Shown here one piece after another: positions 35,050-46,696 of a DNA stretch of 64,000 bases; the first letter of the stretch is position 1; every line of letters begins with the position of its first letter. The notes beneath the pieces are model-generated. The model made no database searches. It was given only the letters and a program-made list of their open reading frames with translations, and had not been told where the DNA came from. The position numbers were made by a program, and so were the translations under genes. Origin of the DNA: Glycine soja (lineage: Eukaryota > Streptophyta > Magnoliopsida > Fabales > Fabaceae); NCBI RefSeq assembly GCF_004193775.1, contig NC_041002.1:40338038-40402037 (forward strand), read 5' to 3'.

Positions 35050-35172
35050 TTGTAAACTTCACTATGCTCTCTTCTCCTTGTCATATTCCAACAAACTGCT
35101 TTGGTACTTTTACTAGGTTCCAAGGCAGGTTGTGATATCTCCAAGCCATGCTTCCTCACCAATTTTAGGTAT
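35050..35172 (-). pseudogene. Captured exon resembling DUF707 (KETOGLUTARATE REDUCTASE trans-splicing-related) gene
   Basis: Framed by a TGCAG acceptor and a GTAAGA donor, this 123-bp exon reads RYLKLVRKHGLEISQPALEP then SKSTKAV and MTRRREHSEVYK. It matches, from memory, the LEISQPALDP region of the plant DUF707 family. No other exon of that gene is seen, so it is a transposon-carried or stray fragment. It lies 690 bp inside the CACTA-like end at 34363. Confidence 0.65.
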
Positions 35173-36614
35173 CTGCAATTGGAATTAGACAAGAGGTGAA
35201 ACTTCCTTAATTAACAAAGCCAAAATTAAAACAAAGTTGTAGGAGTCACAATAGCCACTTATCTAACAATTTATACAAAATGAAAATTCAATCATTCATA
35301 ATTTACCTTAATCATTCCTAATGAATTTCATCATTCTGTACAAAAAAAACCAGAACCAACACCCCCTAATCTATCACAATAAATAAATAACTACATGAAC
35401 TATTTGTAATTGTAGATTAAAAAAATTAAAACATCACCATATTGGCTTTATTTAAAAAAAAATACATATTACTAGCATACAAGATAACTTCTAGAAATAA
35501 AATATTTAACAATTTAATAATTTCATAAAATAATTGATAGTGACTATAAAATATAATCTCTAATTGATAATAAATTAAATATTTGACAAATTAATTCAAG
35601 GGACTAATCTAATTTTGTTTCAGATCATTGAAAAACTAATTTAATAACTAAAATTCATAAAAGATTAAAAATTCTAACATGTGTAATTTTAAAAAGCTAA
35701 CTTCAAGATTTAGTCTACTTTTTATTAAATTATCAATATATTTGCCATATATAATTGGATATAGCATTATTAGTCATAAATATTATGAGCAAATGTTGTG
35801 ACTCTTGTTAGAGAGCGTTGTTCTATTTGTAATATAAAGTAAAAAAACAAACCTAATAGCTAGAGAGTGTATCCTCTCTACTGGAAAATTTCCAATACCT
35901 GAGAGGATCTAAAAAATACAAGCACTCCCCACATCATTTTAATAGATGAATGAATATAACAAGGATTATAGTCAACAATTTTCTCAAAAAAATATTTAAT
36001 TCAAAAAACACGTCACTTTTGAAAAGAGAGAAATTACAATATACCAAGGAGTAAGATACATATGAATAAACAAAAGCTATTTGGGGGAAGGGAAAAAGAG
36101 CGAGTTTTTTGTATCATAATAAAATGGTAATGGAATTATTTACAAGCTTAAAATTATTATTTTGCACTCATGACCCTAAAACTCAAGCCTTGAGTGAAGG
36201 GCCGAAGACAGAACAAATTTGAAGTAAATGAAAGATAACTAGTAATTATAAAATTTCTAATTAGGGGAGGGGGAAAGTTGTTTCTAAGCACAGGAAAAAC
36301 AATGGAGAGAATGTAACTGTTGACACCTTTAATGTCTATGAATTTTTCCTTCATTATGTAGGTAATCAATTGCATGAAGAAAATAAAATAGTTCATTGAA
36401 AGAGTTTATTTATCATTTAATCTTTTTTGGATATTATTCAAATGATTTAAAAATTTAGAAATTCAGTTGAATTTGAATGACTAAATTTAAAATTTCAATG
36501 CGTTGCTATGCAGTAACGAATATACATTAACATAACAAATTTTTTTTTCTATCGTGTAGAATTTAAAACTAAACACTTCAAGAATAATGACCTATGCCTA
36601 TGGACAAAAACCAT
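35173..36614. other. AT-rich interior between CACTA-like ends
   Basis: Nothing is recognised in this stretch apart from AT-rich sequence; short frames such as 36157-36396 have no known domain. Confidence 0.4.
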
Positions 36615-36930
36615 CACTAGATGTCAAAAATGTGTAGGTAAACGTTTTAAAGACTTTGTCCTACGGACATTTTGGCTGTCAACTTTGAGGAGGCGTACAG
36701 TGACGGATTATAATCTGTCAGTATAGGTTTTACCTACGGATTTACTTTCACCTACAATTACATTTGATTGTCACTATATATGATTCCTATAATTCACAAT
36801 ATGTATAGGTAAAAGTCATTAACTTATATCTACAACCTCTAACTGTAGGTAAAAACATTAACTTGTACCTTCAACTTCCAACTGTAGGTAAAAGTCATTA
36901 ACTTATGCCTACCATTAATATAGTTTTAAA
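36615..36930 (+). mobile_element. Second CACTA-like end with TAGGTAAAAGTC subterminal repeats
   Basis: Starts CACTAGATGTCAAAAATGTG and is followed by repeated (G/A)TAGGTAAAAGTC and TTTTACCTACGG-type motifs. The same motifs reappear at 42140-42410, which may be the other end or its neighbour. Between them lie exons of host genes. Confidence 0.55.
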
Positions 36931-37492
36931 CAACTCTTACATGATCCCACCTTTAAATGATCTTTAAATGAAAAAAAAAATATTTTTTAATCTTAAGCAA
37001 TGTTATTTATAGAAATAACCAAGCTTAATTTTAAGTAACCAACATGATACCTAAATCTCCTCTAATGAAATAAAATAAAAAACTAAACAATGATGTCTTG
37101 AAATAAACAATTTCTTAAGCAACTAGCTGAAAATGCTTTTAATGCATTAAAATAAACTAATCCAATACACTCATCTATTATAAACTAATCAAATACAAGC
37201 CTAGCTTATTTCAATCTTTCGATCAAATGAATCTTTAACAAGCTTCACTAATTTGACCATCCACAATCATAGTTAATCCTGTCATTCCATTATTCTTTCT
37301 TCCAATTTAAAAACCTTCCTCTAAAGGTGCCGGAGCAGAATTTTTAACTTTTTCGTGAATATTTCTGATAGCAGACGCAAGAAAAGCTAGTGCAATTGCC
37401 CATCCAACCCTCCAACTTGATGATACAAGACAGAGCAACAGTGAGTTAAAGGCATTCTTTATAGAAATGATGAGAAAGCTAAAAAAATTCCA

Positions 37493-37711
37493 GTGTTGTT
37501 TGGTTCATACAACTTTGACCTGTTACTTGTGATGCTAAATGATTTCGACAAAGAAGATGTTATAACAGTCTACTCTTGCATTCCAGTAAATGAGGCCAGG
37601 GATATATGTTTTACGTTGTCATACGTTATATGCTCACATACCTACATTAAAAAAAGGCAAAATATTACACTACCTAAATACAACACAAATATTCTAGTCT
37701 TGCAAAATTGA
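37493..37711 (+). other. Unrecognised open fragment
   Basis: 72 open codons with SYNFDLLLVMLNDFDKEDVI and YSCIPVNEARDICFT. It looks coding in composition but I cannot name the family. The minus strand just upstream (37320-37430) has another coding-like stretch (VGWAIALAFLASAIRNIHEK). Both may be further captured pieces. Confidence 0.35.
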
Positions 37712-38330
37712 AATTCCAAGTAATTTTTCTTGTTGCTAGGAAAATTCATGCAGAGAAGTACAATAATCCCAATTAAAAAGCAGAAAAACAGTGATAACTT
37801 TTTGTAAAGGAAAAGTTAATTAATGGAAAAAAATAAAAAAGAAAAAATGTCATGAGATAGTTAGTTGTCATAAGATAAAAGTCATACCTATCACAAGTGA
37901 ATAAATTATAAGAAGTTTGACATGAGAAGGGTAACAATTTGCAAACAAGAAACAACAACAATTTGCAAGAATAATAAAGGTCAATGCCACTGCTTTAGGC
38001 ACATTAATCACCATTACCTGAGCAGAAGTTTACTCATTCTGCTCTAGAGCCTTCTGCTTATTCCTTCTCAATCATACTTGCAACAACATCCACTTTATGT
38101 TGGAGAAGGAAGAAAAGATAATCACTTACTGAAGATATTTAACAACTTCAAAATTTAGGAATTCTACAATACTTAACCTGGATAGTGTATATAGCATTGG
38201 GATTATTTAATGACTAGAAAAAATAGGTTTGATTGACAAAGCAAGTTGCATAACCAAAATAATAGATTGTGATTATAAATCTATGCAATCCAACAATAGT
38301 GAAACAAAATGATATGATCATCACTGTTAC

Positions 38331-38450
38331 CTAGTAGCAATCTACAGCTTTTTCAAGGTTTTCACGATCTTTATATATAACTCCGAGATTGTTACAGGCT
38401 TCCACACAATGTGGATAGAAGTGAAAGGCAAATTCATAGAATACAATGGC
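38331..38450 (-). pseudogene. Captured SPINDLY-like exon (TPR repeat), distal
   Basis: Between a TTTAG acceptor and a GTAAC donor, 120 bp read AIVFYEFAFHFYPHCVEACN then NLGVIYKDRENLEKAVDCY. This is the tetratricopeptide region of SPINDLY, the plant O-fucosyl/O-GlcNAc-type transferase acting on DELLA proteins. The last codon is TAG where glutamine is expected. See the partner exon at 38572. Confidence 0.82.
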
Positions 38451-38571
38451 CTAAACAGTATATTGAATGACAACCAATATAATTAGTACAGACTAATATG
38501 CACGTGTGATTATCATAATAAAATACATGCAAAGTGTGGGTAAAATATAGGCATGCTTATCCTAGACATAC

Positions 38572-38698
38572 CATATCAAACTTAAGCATCTCACCATATG
38601 CAACCCCAAGATTATACATGGCATCAGCGTAATGTCAGTTGTAATGCAAAGCTTTCTTATACAAAGTCACACCTTGGTTGATGTCCCCCTCCAATTTA
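38572..38698 (-). pseudogene. Captured SPINDLY-like exon (TPR repeat), proximal
   Basis: Reads KLEGDINQGVTLYKKALHYN, a TGA where tryptophan is expected, then HYADAMYNLGVAYGEMLKFD with a GTATGT donor. It joins in order and orientation to the exon at 38331-38450 with a retained intron of about 120 bp. Two stops make it non-functional. Only these two exons of the long SPINDLY gene are seen. Confidence 0.82.
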
Positions 38699-39540
38699 AC
38701 TTATGAACCAAAATAATTATCTCTTTAAGATAGAAATAAAATGATCCAAAGATGTCATAGTATCTCATTAAGGATGGGAAACAAGGAGAACAACAAAACA
38801 GAGCATCAATAGGTGTAGTTAAAAGGGCAATGCAGTGCACAAGTGACAAGACTCCCACCACTGTTAGGTTTAGAAGGGTCAATGTATACAAGTGAAGAGG
38901 TTGTTTCAGTGATCAAGTCACAAGGAAGCAACTTATTGTCATGCCAAGCGAATATAGGAACATTAATTGGCAAGCAGTAACTTATTGGTCTCAACTCTCA
39001 AGCCATAACTTCAAAATTTACCAAAATTGATTCTCAATTCCAAAGGATCAAGGAAACTATTTGAATTTCCTCAAAAGCCCCTTTAAAATCAAGCATCAGT
39101 CTATTGGGTTCGTTAGGTTGAAGACTTCAATTTTCTTTTCTTTATTTGTTATAACTTATAAGTCAGAACTCAACAAATTTACTAAGCAACCTCAACAATG
39201 GAAAGACACCACTAGATAGACGTATATTAGTTTTTGCATGGAGCATTTCTACCATACGTCCTCTAAGGTTTGGAGTTGCTCCCTACAATCCCACTATTGG
39301 TGAAACTCACCATGTTTCCAAAGGAAACCTTAATGTCTTACTGGAATAGGTACTAAGTAACTAGGTTTTTTTTATACCATTCTCACTTCGACCTCAAAAT
39401 TCATAATTAAATACTTTATCAAGTCATGGCTTTGTGTTGTGGCACTACCAACTTTTTTCTGGTTTTTCAAAGATAATTATTTTTTCAAATATGATTGTAA
39501 TTATTGTATTATAGGATTTGCATGCATGCATTGTTTGCAG

Positions 39541-39637
39541 GTTTCACACCACCCTCCAGTATCTGCCCTTCATGCCACTAATGACAAGGAAAACATAGAA
39601 ATGACATGGTGCCACTCTCCGATTTCAAAGTTCAATG
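39541..39637 (+). pseudogene. Captured OSBP-related protein (ORP) exon 1
   Basis: After a TTTGCAG acceptor the exon reads VSHHPPVSALHATNDKENIE then MTWCHSPISKFNG and ends at a GTAAAA donor. VSHHPP is the signature of oxysterol-binding-protein related lipid transfer proteins. It pairs with the exon at 39945. Confidence 0.85.
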
Positions 39638-39944
39638 GTAAAATTCTTCAGCACATATATATGGTCTATTATAAAATAAAATTCAATTTATCTTTTATCT
39701 GATAGGTTATTTTTTTATATTAGGAAATATTAGTCGTTAATGTTGTTAGTTTTTTCTTTTATCTGATAGTACTACATGTCTAGATAGATTGTATCAATTG
39801 ACACCATGTGTCAAACATCTTCCCATTCTTGTTTTTGCCTCAGTTGATGATTTGGAACATGGATATTGATCTAATGTTGTGTTACTTAAAACTTTGAATT
39901 GTAGTTAAAGAATTTACTTATGCATAACAAAACCAAATATACAG

Positions 39945-40235
39945 GTACTTTAGTAGAAACTGAGGTGCATGGCAAACGACAGTTGAAGCTCCAAAATCAT
40001 GGAGAGACTTATGAAATGAGTTCTCCTAATCTGGTTATCAGAATTCTTCCAATCCTTGGGATTGATTGGGTTGGCAATGTCAGCATCTGGGCTGAGAAAC
40101 AGGCCTTGTGGCAGAATTAAACTACATAGGCCAATCTTTCTTTGGATTCAGGGCAGGTCAAAGACTTATTAAAGGGAAAATCTTTGACTCATTGTCTATG
40201 AAGATTCTATACAAAATTGGAGGCCACTAGGATAG
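39945..40235 (+). pseudogene. Captured OSBP-related protein (ORP) exon 2
   Basis: Reads TEVHGKRQLKLQNHGETYEM and NLVIRILPILGIDWVGNVSI; after a frameshift near 40090 it goes on as ETGLVAELNYIGQSFFGF and GKIFDSLSMKILYKIGGH, followed by TAG. This continues the ORP lipid-binding domain from exon 1, in order and with the intron kept. The frameshift and stop mark it as dead. SPINDLY and ORP pieces face opposite ways, so they come from different genes. Confidence 0.83.
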
Positions 40236-42129
40236 GTATCTCTCTTTGAAGTTTTAGTAATTACTTATTTGTCATCTGAAAGCATAATTTTGGCTTTTTA
40301 TATTATTTTTTTTTTCATTTTAAAAAGCAGTGCTTGTCAATTTTTTACTTTCATGATGTGATCTTAATCCTACAAAACTTTGAAGTACTGTAACAGTGAG
40401 GAATACTACTAATACAAAAGCAAGAGTGATATATGATGCAAAAGAACTTCTTTCTGGATTTTAAGCTCCTGTTGTCCAAGATCCAGAGGTAAATAATAAC
40501 CATATATGCCCCTCTATTTTTCCACAAAGTATGGTTTTTCTTTTTGTCTTCCTTTATGAGATCAAGTATCACAACGGAATTGTGTAACACTCTTTCCATA
40601 GCTATGACCTTCATTAACAAAGCTTATTTTAAAGCAATATCGTTTTGTCAAATTCTCTTGCTGAAATTGTGAATGCATGTGAATGTCATCTAAGTTTGTT
40701 TGGATAAACTTCTCTATAATCACTTATAGAAGAAGAAAATAAGAAAGGAAAATGAAACAAGTTTCTTTATAAGCTAAAATTAGTTTATGCATAAACTAAT
40801 TTTAACTTTTGGAAAAAGTTATTTCATTTTATTCTTCTTATTTTCTTCTCTCATAAGTACTTATATAAAAAGTTTATTCAAACAAGCCCTTGGTCCCCAT
40901 AGCACCAAATATGGAATAGAAGAAAAGGTATAAATCATGCCTAGGTTCATCTCCATTACCATTTGGATATCACAGTCTGTCACAAAGTTCTAAACTCAAA
41001 CACCTTGCATGCATAATATAACTATGATGGCCAAACCAATAAATAATTCAACACTTAAACTAAAATTAAAGCATATGCGATAACCAGCCCAAAGAGCACT
41101 TTTTTTTAAACATATATGTTTACCATGTTGTAGTTTAGGACTTTAGGTTGGGGACTTACATCAAACAGGTATTATACACATCAACATCACATTACATAAA
41201 CTCAATAATTTCCACTAATCATTCAATGTTACTAAAAGTATATATAGACAGTAAAGAGTAGAGTACTAACCAGTGAGATTCAAGTGATGAAAGAGTCATG
41301 GTTGTAAGAATTAGATGAAAACGAGCAAACACAGAGAAGAGGCTCAACTTTGGATCATTTTTCAATCACAGTTATAATTATTATCTAAGTTAGTAATTCA
41401 ACTTATCCAACCTCTGATTCTGCACCGAAACTAAACACAGAGCCTTATTTTGAGATACCAAATTTCTCTCAATCGAAGCACCTTCACCACCACTACTATC
41501 ACGACCTTCCTCACCGTCCAATCCTTTGTCGAGGAACTTGACACGACACGAGCCAGCTCTTAGCATCACGACTCAATGTGACACCACTGGCGACTACGCT
41601 TCTGATCGTAGCCACAACAATGCACTCTGCCAGAGTGCTTCTACATTAGGAACAGTGCTACTTCGTCCATCGCCTAAAGTCACAATGCAACACCAACTAC
41701 GCATTTGTGTTTATGTCCGATCAACGGAAATGAGAGAGCGTTGAAGAGAGAATAAGGATCGGGGTGAGAGAAAGAGAGAGTTGAAGTGAGTCACTGATCG
41801 AGTGAGTAATGATTGAAGCGAGAATGCAATTCGGGGTGAGAGAAAGTGAGAATTGAAGCGAGTCATTGGAAAGTGGAGAGTGGAGAGTGAAGACCAGTAG
41901 AGATTGAGTAATGAATGTTTGATTAAAAACTTAATTAGTGATTAGTTAAATTGCTGTATTTTTTTTCTGAATGAGTTATTATTGTAATGCTAATTTTATG
42001 ATAATATTATTGGAAATTTCTTTCATATATATAATTTTGGCCAACAATTACTTATGGGTCATTAATATCTTTAATTAAATAATAAAACACTAGCAATTTT
42101 TTTATATCCAAATAATAATTACAATTAAA
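40236..42129. other. AT-rich interior, nothing recognised
   Basis: No exon I can name. A GA-rich stretch with repeated GAGTGAAGCGAG-type units lies at 41750-41900, and a short open frame at 41526-41744 has no known domain. Confidence 0.4.
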
Positions 42130-42410
42130 AATAAATTTTGGTGTAGTGGTAGCTAAAAGTCTTTTAGGTTTTACCTACACCAAAGTAACCGTAAGTACTT
42201 GTCTTTTGAAGTTTTACCTATGGTACAACAGTGATAGGCACAGTTTTTCAAGAATTTTAGCTACACTAAGTATCAATAGGTAAAAGTCTTTATGAATTTT
42301 ATATATTTATTAGGTATTACAAGATTTGTCCTACACTTAAAGTCCATAGGTAAAAATATTTTTTAATTTTACCTACATAAATTTATGCCTATAGGTAAAA
42401 GTGTCTATAT
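42130..42410. mobile_element. Subterminal repeats matching the 36615 CACTA-like end
   Basis: Holds TGTAGTG at about 42135-42141 and repeated CCTATAGGTAAAAGT and TTTTACCTACA motifs like those after 36615. It probably belongs to the right side of that element, but the exact end is unclear. Confidence 0.5.
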
Positions 42411-42580
42411 CACTACTAGAAATGTGTGTTTTTACGACAGCCCTTCTACGATGGTTCTTTTGGAACCACCTTAGAAAATGAGCCGGTGGCATTTTTGTAA
42501 TTATCTTACTAGAAAAAGCCTTTTACGACGCACATTCTAAGACGGTTATTGAAAACCGCCTTAGACTGTGTGTTGGTCAT
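42411..42580 (+). mobile_element. Third CACTA-like end, with a second tip inside
   Basis: Begins CACTACTAGAAATGTGTG followed by TTTTACGACAG and TCTACGATGG. A second tip-like sequence TTACTAGAAAAAGCC and TTTTACGACG occurs at about 42506, then TTCTAAGACGGTT. These are CACTA tips of the ACGACGG type. The other end was not found before the window's later segments. Confidence 0.65.
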
Positions 42581-43648
42581 AAAAATGATGACGGGTTTTA
42601 TTAAAAAAACTGTCGTTATCTCAATTGAATTTAAAAGCCCTATGAGTGGTCCATATGCAGTCAGCAAAACTAGCCTCCATCAACAAGTTTGTCTTTGTTC
42701 CCTCTTGAGCTTGATCTCTCGAACTTCCGCGGCCGCCCTCCGTCAACAAGTTTGCCTTCCCTCGGTGAAGAGCTCCCTCGCGTGTGAAGCCCTCCGTCGA
42801 AGCGCTTAGTTCCCCTCAATGAAGCCCTCCCTCGTGCATCATCTCTCTCTCACTCGTGCCATCGTCTCTCTCATTGGGCAGAAACCCTAAACCCCAATCC
42901 CACGAAGGATCAGAAGCAGAGGCTCTGCATCTAGTCCCTAACCAACCCCTTCTTCTTGGGCTCCAACTACAACCAGCTTGAACCAATCCAAACCCCACTT
43001 TCTCCTTGGTTTTTCCAGAGATAGCATACGCATTGAACTATGTGCCTGATAGTGCACTTTCATTGAGTGATAGAGTGGAAAGTAGTAGTAACCAGAAAGT
43101 GAAGGTGCTTAGTGTTCTTGATACCTTGCCTCCTATTGCGGCAATTAGGAGTTCTGTTATGATGGAGAGGCATGGGGTTAGGCCTGAGCATGGTAGTGTG
43201 GAACATGGAGGAGGGTTGTCTCGTGGGAAATTCAGAGTTGAGGGGAATGGGAAATTGTCGCAGAAGGCAGTGGCACGTATTTTGTTGGGTGTTGGGTTTC
43301 CTTGGTGACTATAGCATGGATTTCCTTGGTGATTATGGTCACATTTTTCTACCCTTCCTCTCTTGCTCTCACTCAGGATGCTTAGAACCATGAACCCCTT
43401 TTTTCTTTTTCTATTTCAACTTCTCTTTTATGTTGTGTTGAGTTTTTTCTACTTTTTTTGTTTATTTGGGGGGAATATTTGCATTCTGGGTAGTTTTCAA
43501 ATTTTCACCTTTCACTTCCCATTTTGGGATTTTGTTTCTCTATCCAAATTTTTTGTGAAATGCCTTTTCATATGAGAAATAGAGTTTGAAGTTGTAAACT
43601 TTAACTTTTTAGGCGATTTTCATTCTCTATCCCATTTTGGCAATAGTT
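42581..43648 (+). other. GC-richer segment in CACTA-like region, not recognised
   Basis: Locally GC-rich with CCCTCCGTC / GAAGCCCTCC repeats. A 100-codon open frame at 43006-43308 (SALSLSDRVESSSNQKVKVL, GKLSQKAVARILLG) looks coding, but I cannot name it. It may be a 5' exon joined to captured sequence. Confidence 0.35.
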
Positions 43649-43649
43649 T

Positions 43650-44230
43650 GATGAGTCTCCTTGTGCATGGACTGGTATCTCTTGTCACCCTGGTGATGAA
43701 CAAAGAGTTCGCTCAATATATGCAGACAACACATGCTCTTCATTCTGTTACTTGTTTTTTTTTCCTACTTTCTCAGCTGAGTGTGGCACTTTGTGTGTGT
43801 TTTGTTCTTCATAAATCCGCCATACATGCAACTTAGAGGGATTATATATCCCAGCAATGGTAAACTCAGTAGACTACAGAGATTGTAAGTAGAAAACATG
43901 TTCCTCCTAGTATTGGTAAAGATGCATCTATGACTTATGCGGTTTCTATTCCATTCAATGGCTTGCAATGGATCAGGGCATTTCATCATAACAGCTTGCA
44001 TGGAACCATTCCTAATGAACTTACCAATTGTACTGAGCTAAGAGCACTGTAAGTGAAATGCTTCACTCCTAATGAACTATTTAGTAATTCTCTAAATAGT
44101 TCACTACTTTTATGTCATGCTGGTGGTGACTTGTCTCATTTGACTGTGTATTGAAAGGTACTTGAGGGGTAATTATTTCCAAGGAGGCATACCATCAAAT
44201 ATTGGAAATCTTTCATATTTAAATATACTG
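43650..44230 (+). pseudogene. Captured FEI-like LRR receptor kinase fragment (LRR exons)
   Basis: Four exon pieces with intron remains are in order: 43650-43721 (DESPCAWTGISCHPGDEQRV), 43816-43886 (PPYMQLRGIIYPSNGKLSRL), about 43977-44050 (FHHNSLHGTIPNELTNCTEL) and 44158-44230 (YLRGNYFQGGIPSNIGNLSY). This is the N-cap and first LRRs of FEI1/FEI2-type receptor kinases, which act at the plasma membrane in cell-wall growth. No kinase domain follows. It starts 1.2 kb inside the CACTA-like end at 42411, which suggests gene-fragment capture. Confidence 0.82.
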
Positions 44231-45030
44231 TAATTCCCAATCCCTTGTTTTTGTTACTATTACTTTATGATGCTTTAAACTTGTTTCTGGCTTTTGTTTC
44301 TCGATTGCATTTTAATTATTCTTTGGGAATCTAATACATGGATTTATCAAGCAACTTATTAGTGAAAAAATGTGTGCATCTTCATCTGTCAACAAGATTT
44401 TTCCATTGGCATAAGCCTAACTCAAATTTGACATATTTCTTTTATATCTAGTTACTGAGTTATCCAAAAAAAAAAATTCTTGATTGCTTTGAAGAGAATC
44501 TCATTCATGACCTCCTATTTTGATGTTTACATATTTCATTAGAAAAATTTGTTCAATGCAGGGATTGGTGGAGTTGTAATTGAATAATCCATTATCTTAT
44601 TCTGAAGTTTTATCATCCTTGCTTTTCCATTTTACCTATAACATTGAATGTGGAGGTTTTGCTTAGCATGGATGACACGGTGGTGCTGACTGCTAGAGGA
44701 GATGATGGTGGTTTGTGCAACGAAAATTATCTTGAATTGTTTATGCGTGATGGATGCTTACCCAAGACGGAGTACGAGGAGGGCATTGTGAAATTTTTTT
44801 TTTCTCTTTAATTTTTAATATATAGGATGGCAAATCCAGTCACATTTGCAATTGCGGCAGAATGTGTTCATATCTCAGAATGCCCTGTCCTTGTTATATC
44901 TGGTGCTAAGGACGTGTGGCATCAAGTCAAGCATCTACTTTCAAATTTCATACAGTATCTTGGTGAAAGATTTGTGTTAAATGTTATATTTTCCTTCATT
45001 TGTAATTTTGTCTATTTTTGGTGTGGTCAC
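44231..45030 (+). other. Non-coding with two unrecognised coding-like pieces
   Basis: Coding-like stretches near 44665-44790 (MDDTVVLTARGDDGGLCNEN) and 44827-44940 ([20 protein letters not shown]) are separated by a T-tract that could be an intron acceptor. I do not recognise them. The second runs into the SIRE-like LTR at 45031. Confidence 0.35.
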
Positions 45031-46646
45031 TGTAAAAGCAAGCTTCATGATGATGAATCAAGTATGATTCAAGTAGTTTTGATGATGACAAAAAGCCCAA
45101 AAGAATGATGTCAAGATTGAGTCAACAAGTTCAAGATCAAGATTAAAGAAAAGACATCAAGAAGAATCAAGATTCAAGAGAAGATGAATTAAAGATTCAA
45201 GAGAAGAAACCAAGAAGCAACAAGTCAAGACTTCACAAGGGAAGTATTGAAAAAGATTTTTCAAAAACCAAACATAGCACATTTTTCAAAAAGATTTTTC
45301 ACAAGAGAGTATTTACTCTCTGGTAATCGATTACAAGTTTCCTGTAATCGATTACCAGTGATAGAATTTGATTTCAAAAAGCTTTTAACTGAATTTGCAA
45401 CTTCCAAATGATTTTTAAATGGTGTAATCGATTACAATATATTGGTAATCGATTACCAGTGTATCTGAATGTTGAAATTCAAATTCAATTATGAAGAGTC
45501 ACTTCTTTTCATAAAATGCTTTGTGTAATCGATTACATGGTTATGGTAATCGATTACCAGTGACAAGTTCTGAATAAAAAGTCGAGAGATGTAACTCTTC
45601 CAATGGTTTTCTCAAGATTTTCTCAAGGTTATAACTCTTCTAATGGTTTTCTTGACTAGACATGAAGAGTCTATAAAAGCAAGACCTTGACTTGCATTTC
45701 AATAACTTTTACAACTTTTGAACTTCTTTGAACAACTTTTGAGATATCTTGAAACCTTTGCTTCTCATCTTTCTTCTTCTTCCTTTTCCAAAAAGCTTTC
45801 TAAGTTTTCTGTTTTCCAAATCTTGTTCTTCTGCAGAAAACAAAAGTGTGCTATATCTTTTCATTCTCTTCTCTCTTTGCCAAAAAGAATTCAACAAGGA
45901 CTAATTGCCTGAATTCTTTTTGTGTCTCTCTTCTCCCTTTTCCAAAAGAACAAAGGACTAACCACCTGAATTCTTTTGTGTCTCCCTTCTCCCTTTTCAA
46001 AGAATTCAAAAGGACACAGTCTGAGAATTGTTTTGATTCTTCCCTTCCCCTTAAACAAAAGATTTCAAAGGACTAACCGCCTGAGATATCTTTTGTTTCC
46101 CCTTACAAAGATTCAAAGGACTAGCCGCCTGAGAATTCTTTGTCTTAACACATTGGAGGGTACATCCTTTGTGGTACAAGTAGAGGGTAGATCTACTTAG
46201 GTTGTTGTAACTGAGAACAAGAGAGGGTACATCTCTTATGGATCAATTCAAGTGAAAGGTACATCCACTTGGTTGTTCAAAGAGAACAAGAGAGGGTACA
46301 TCCCTTATGGATCTTTGCTTGTAAAGGATTTTACAAGGTTGAAAGAAATCTCAAGAACCGGTGGTTGATTGGGGACTGGATGTAGGCACGGGTTGTTGCC
46401 GAACCAGTATAAAATTCTTGTGTTTGTCTTCTTCTTCCCAACACTCTTTAATTTCCGTTGTGCACTTTAATTATCGCTTTTACTTTTGGTTAAGGTTCTA
46501 TTTTTGTTCTTTACTTTCTTAACATTATAGTAAAAGCCTAATTGAATCTAGTAACATTAAGAAGGATAATTTTTAATTAGTCAAGGTACATTAATAATTA
46601 ATTCAACCCCCTCTTCTTAATTATTCCGAGGCCACTTGATCCAACA
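45031..46646 (+). mobile_element. SIRE-like copia 5' LTR
   Basis: 1616 bp, from TGTAAAAGCAAGC to GATCCAACA, followed directly by a primer site. It shares the GATTGGGGACTGGATGTAGG / GCCGAACCAGTATAAA block with the minus-strand copies at 13229 and 15596. It has three GTAATCGATTAC pairs (45323/45344, 45424/45445, 45525/45546). Repeats of AAAGGACTA.CCGCCTGA and GAGAGGGTACATC units occur at 45890-46320. It is preceded by GTCAC; the partner target copy is lost with the 3' end. Confidence 0.88.
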
Positions 46647-46648
46647 AG

Positions 46649-46660
46649 TGGTATCAGAGC
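46649..46660 (+). other. Primer binding site of SIRE-like element
   Basis: TGGTATCAGAGC, 2 bp after the LTR; initiator Met-tRNA type. Confidence 0.92.
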
Positions 46661-46696
46661 AGGTATCTTGTAGAAAGTTTAACCACTTCAAGATTC

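Noticed and set aside
43038..43391. 117-codon minus frame.
   Set aside because: Overlaps the better plus-strand coding-like frame and shows no family motif on the minus strand.
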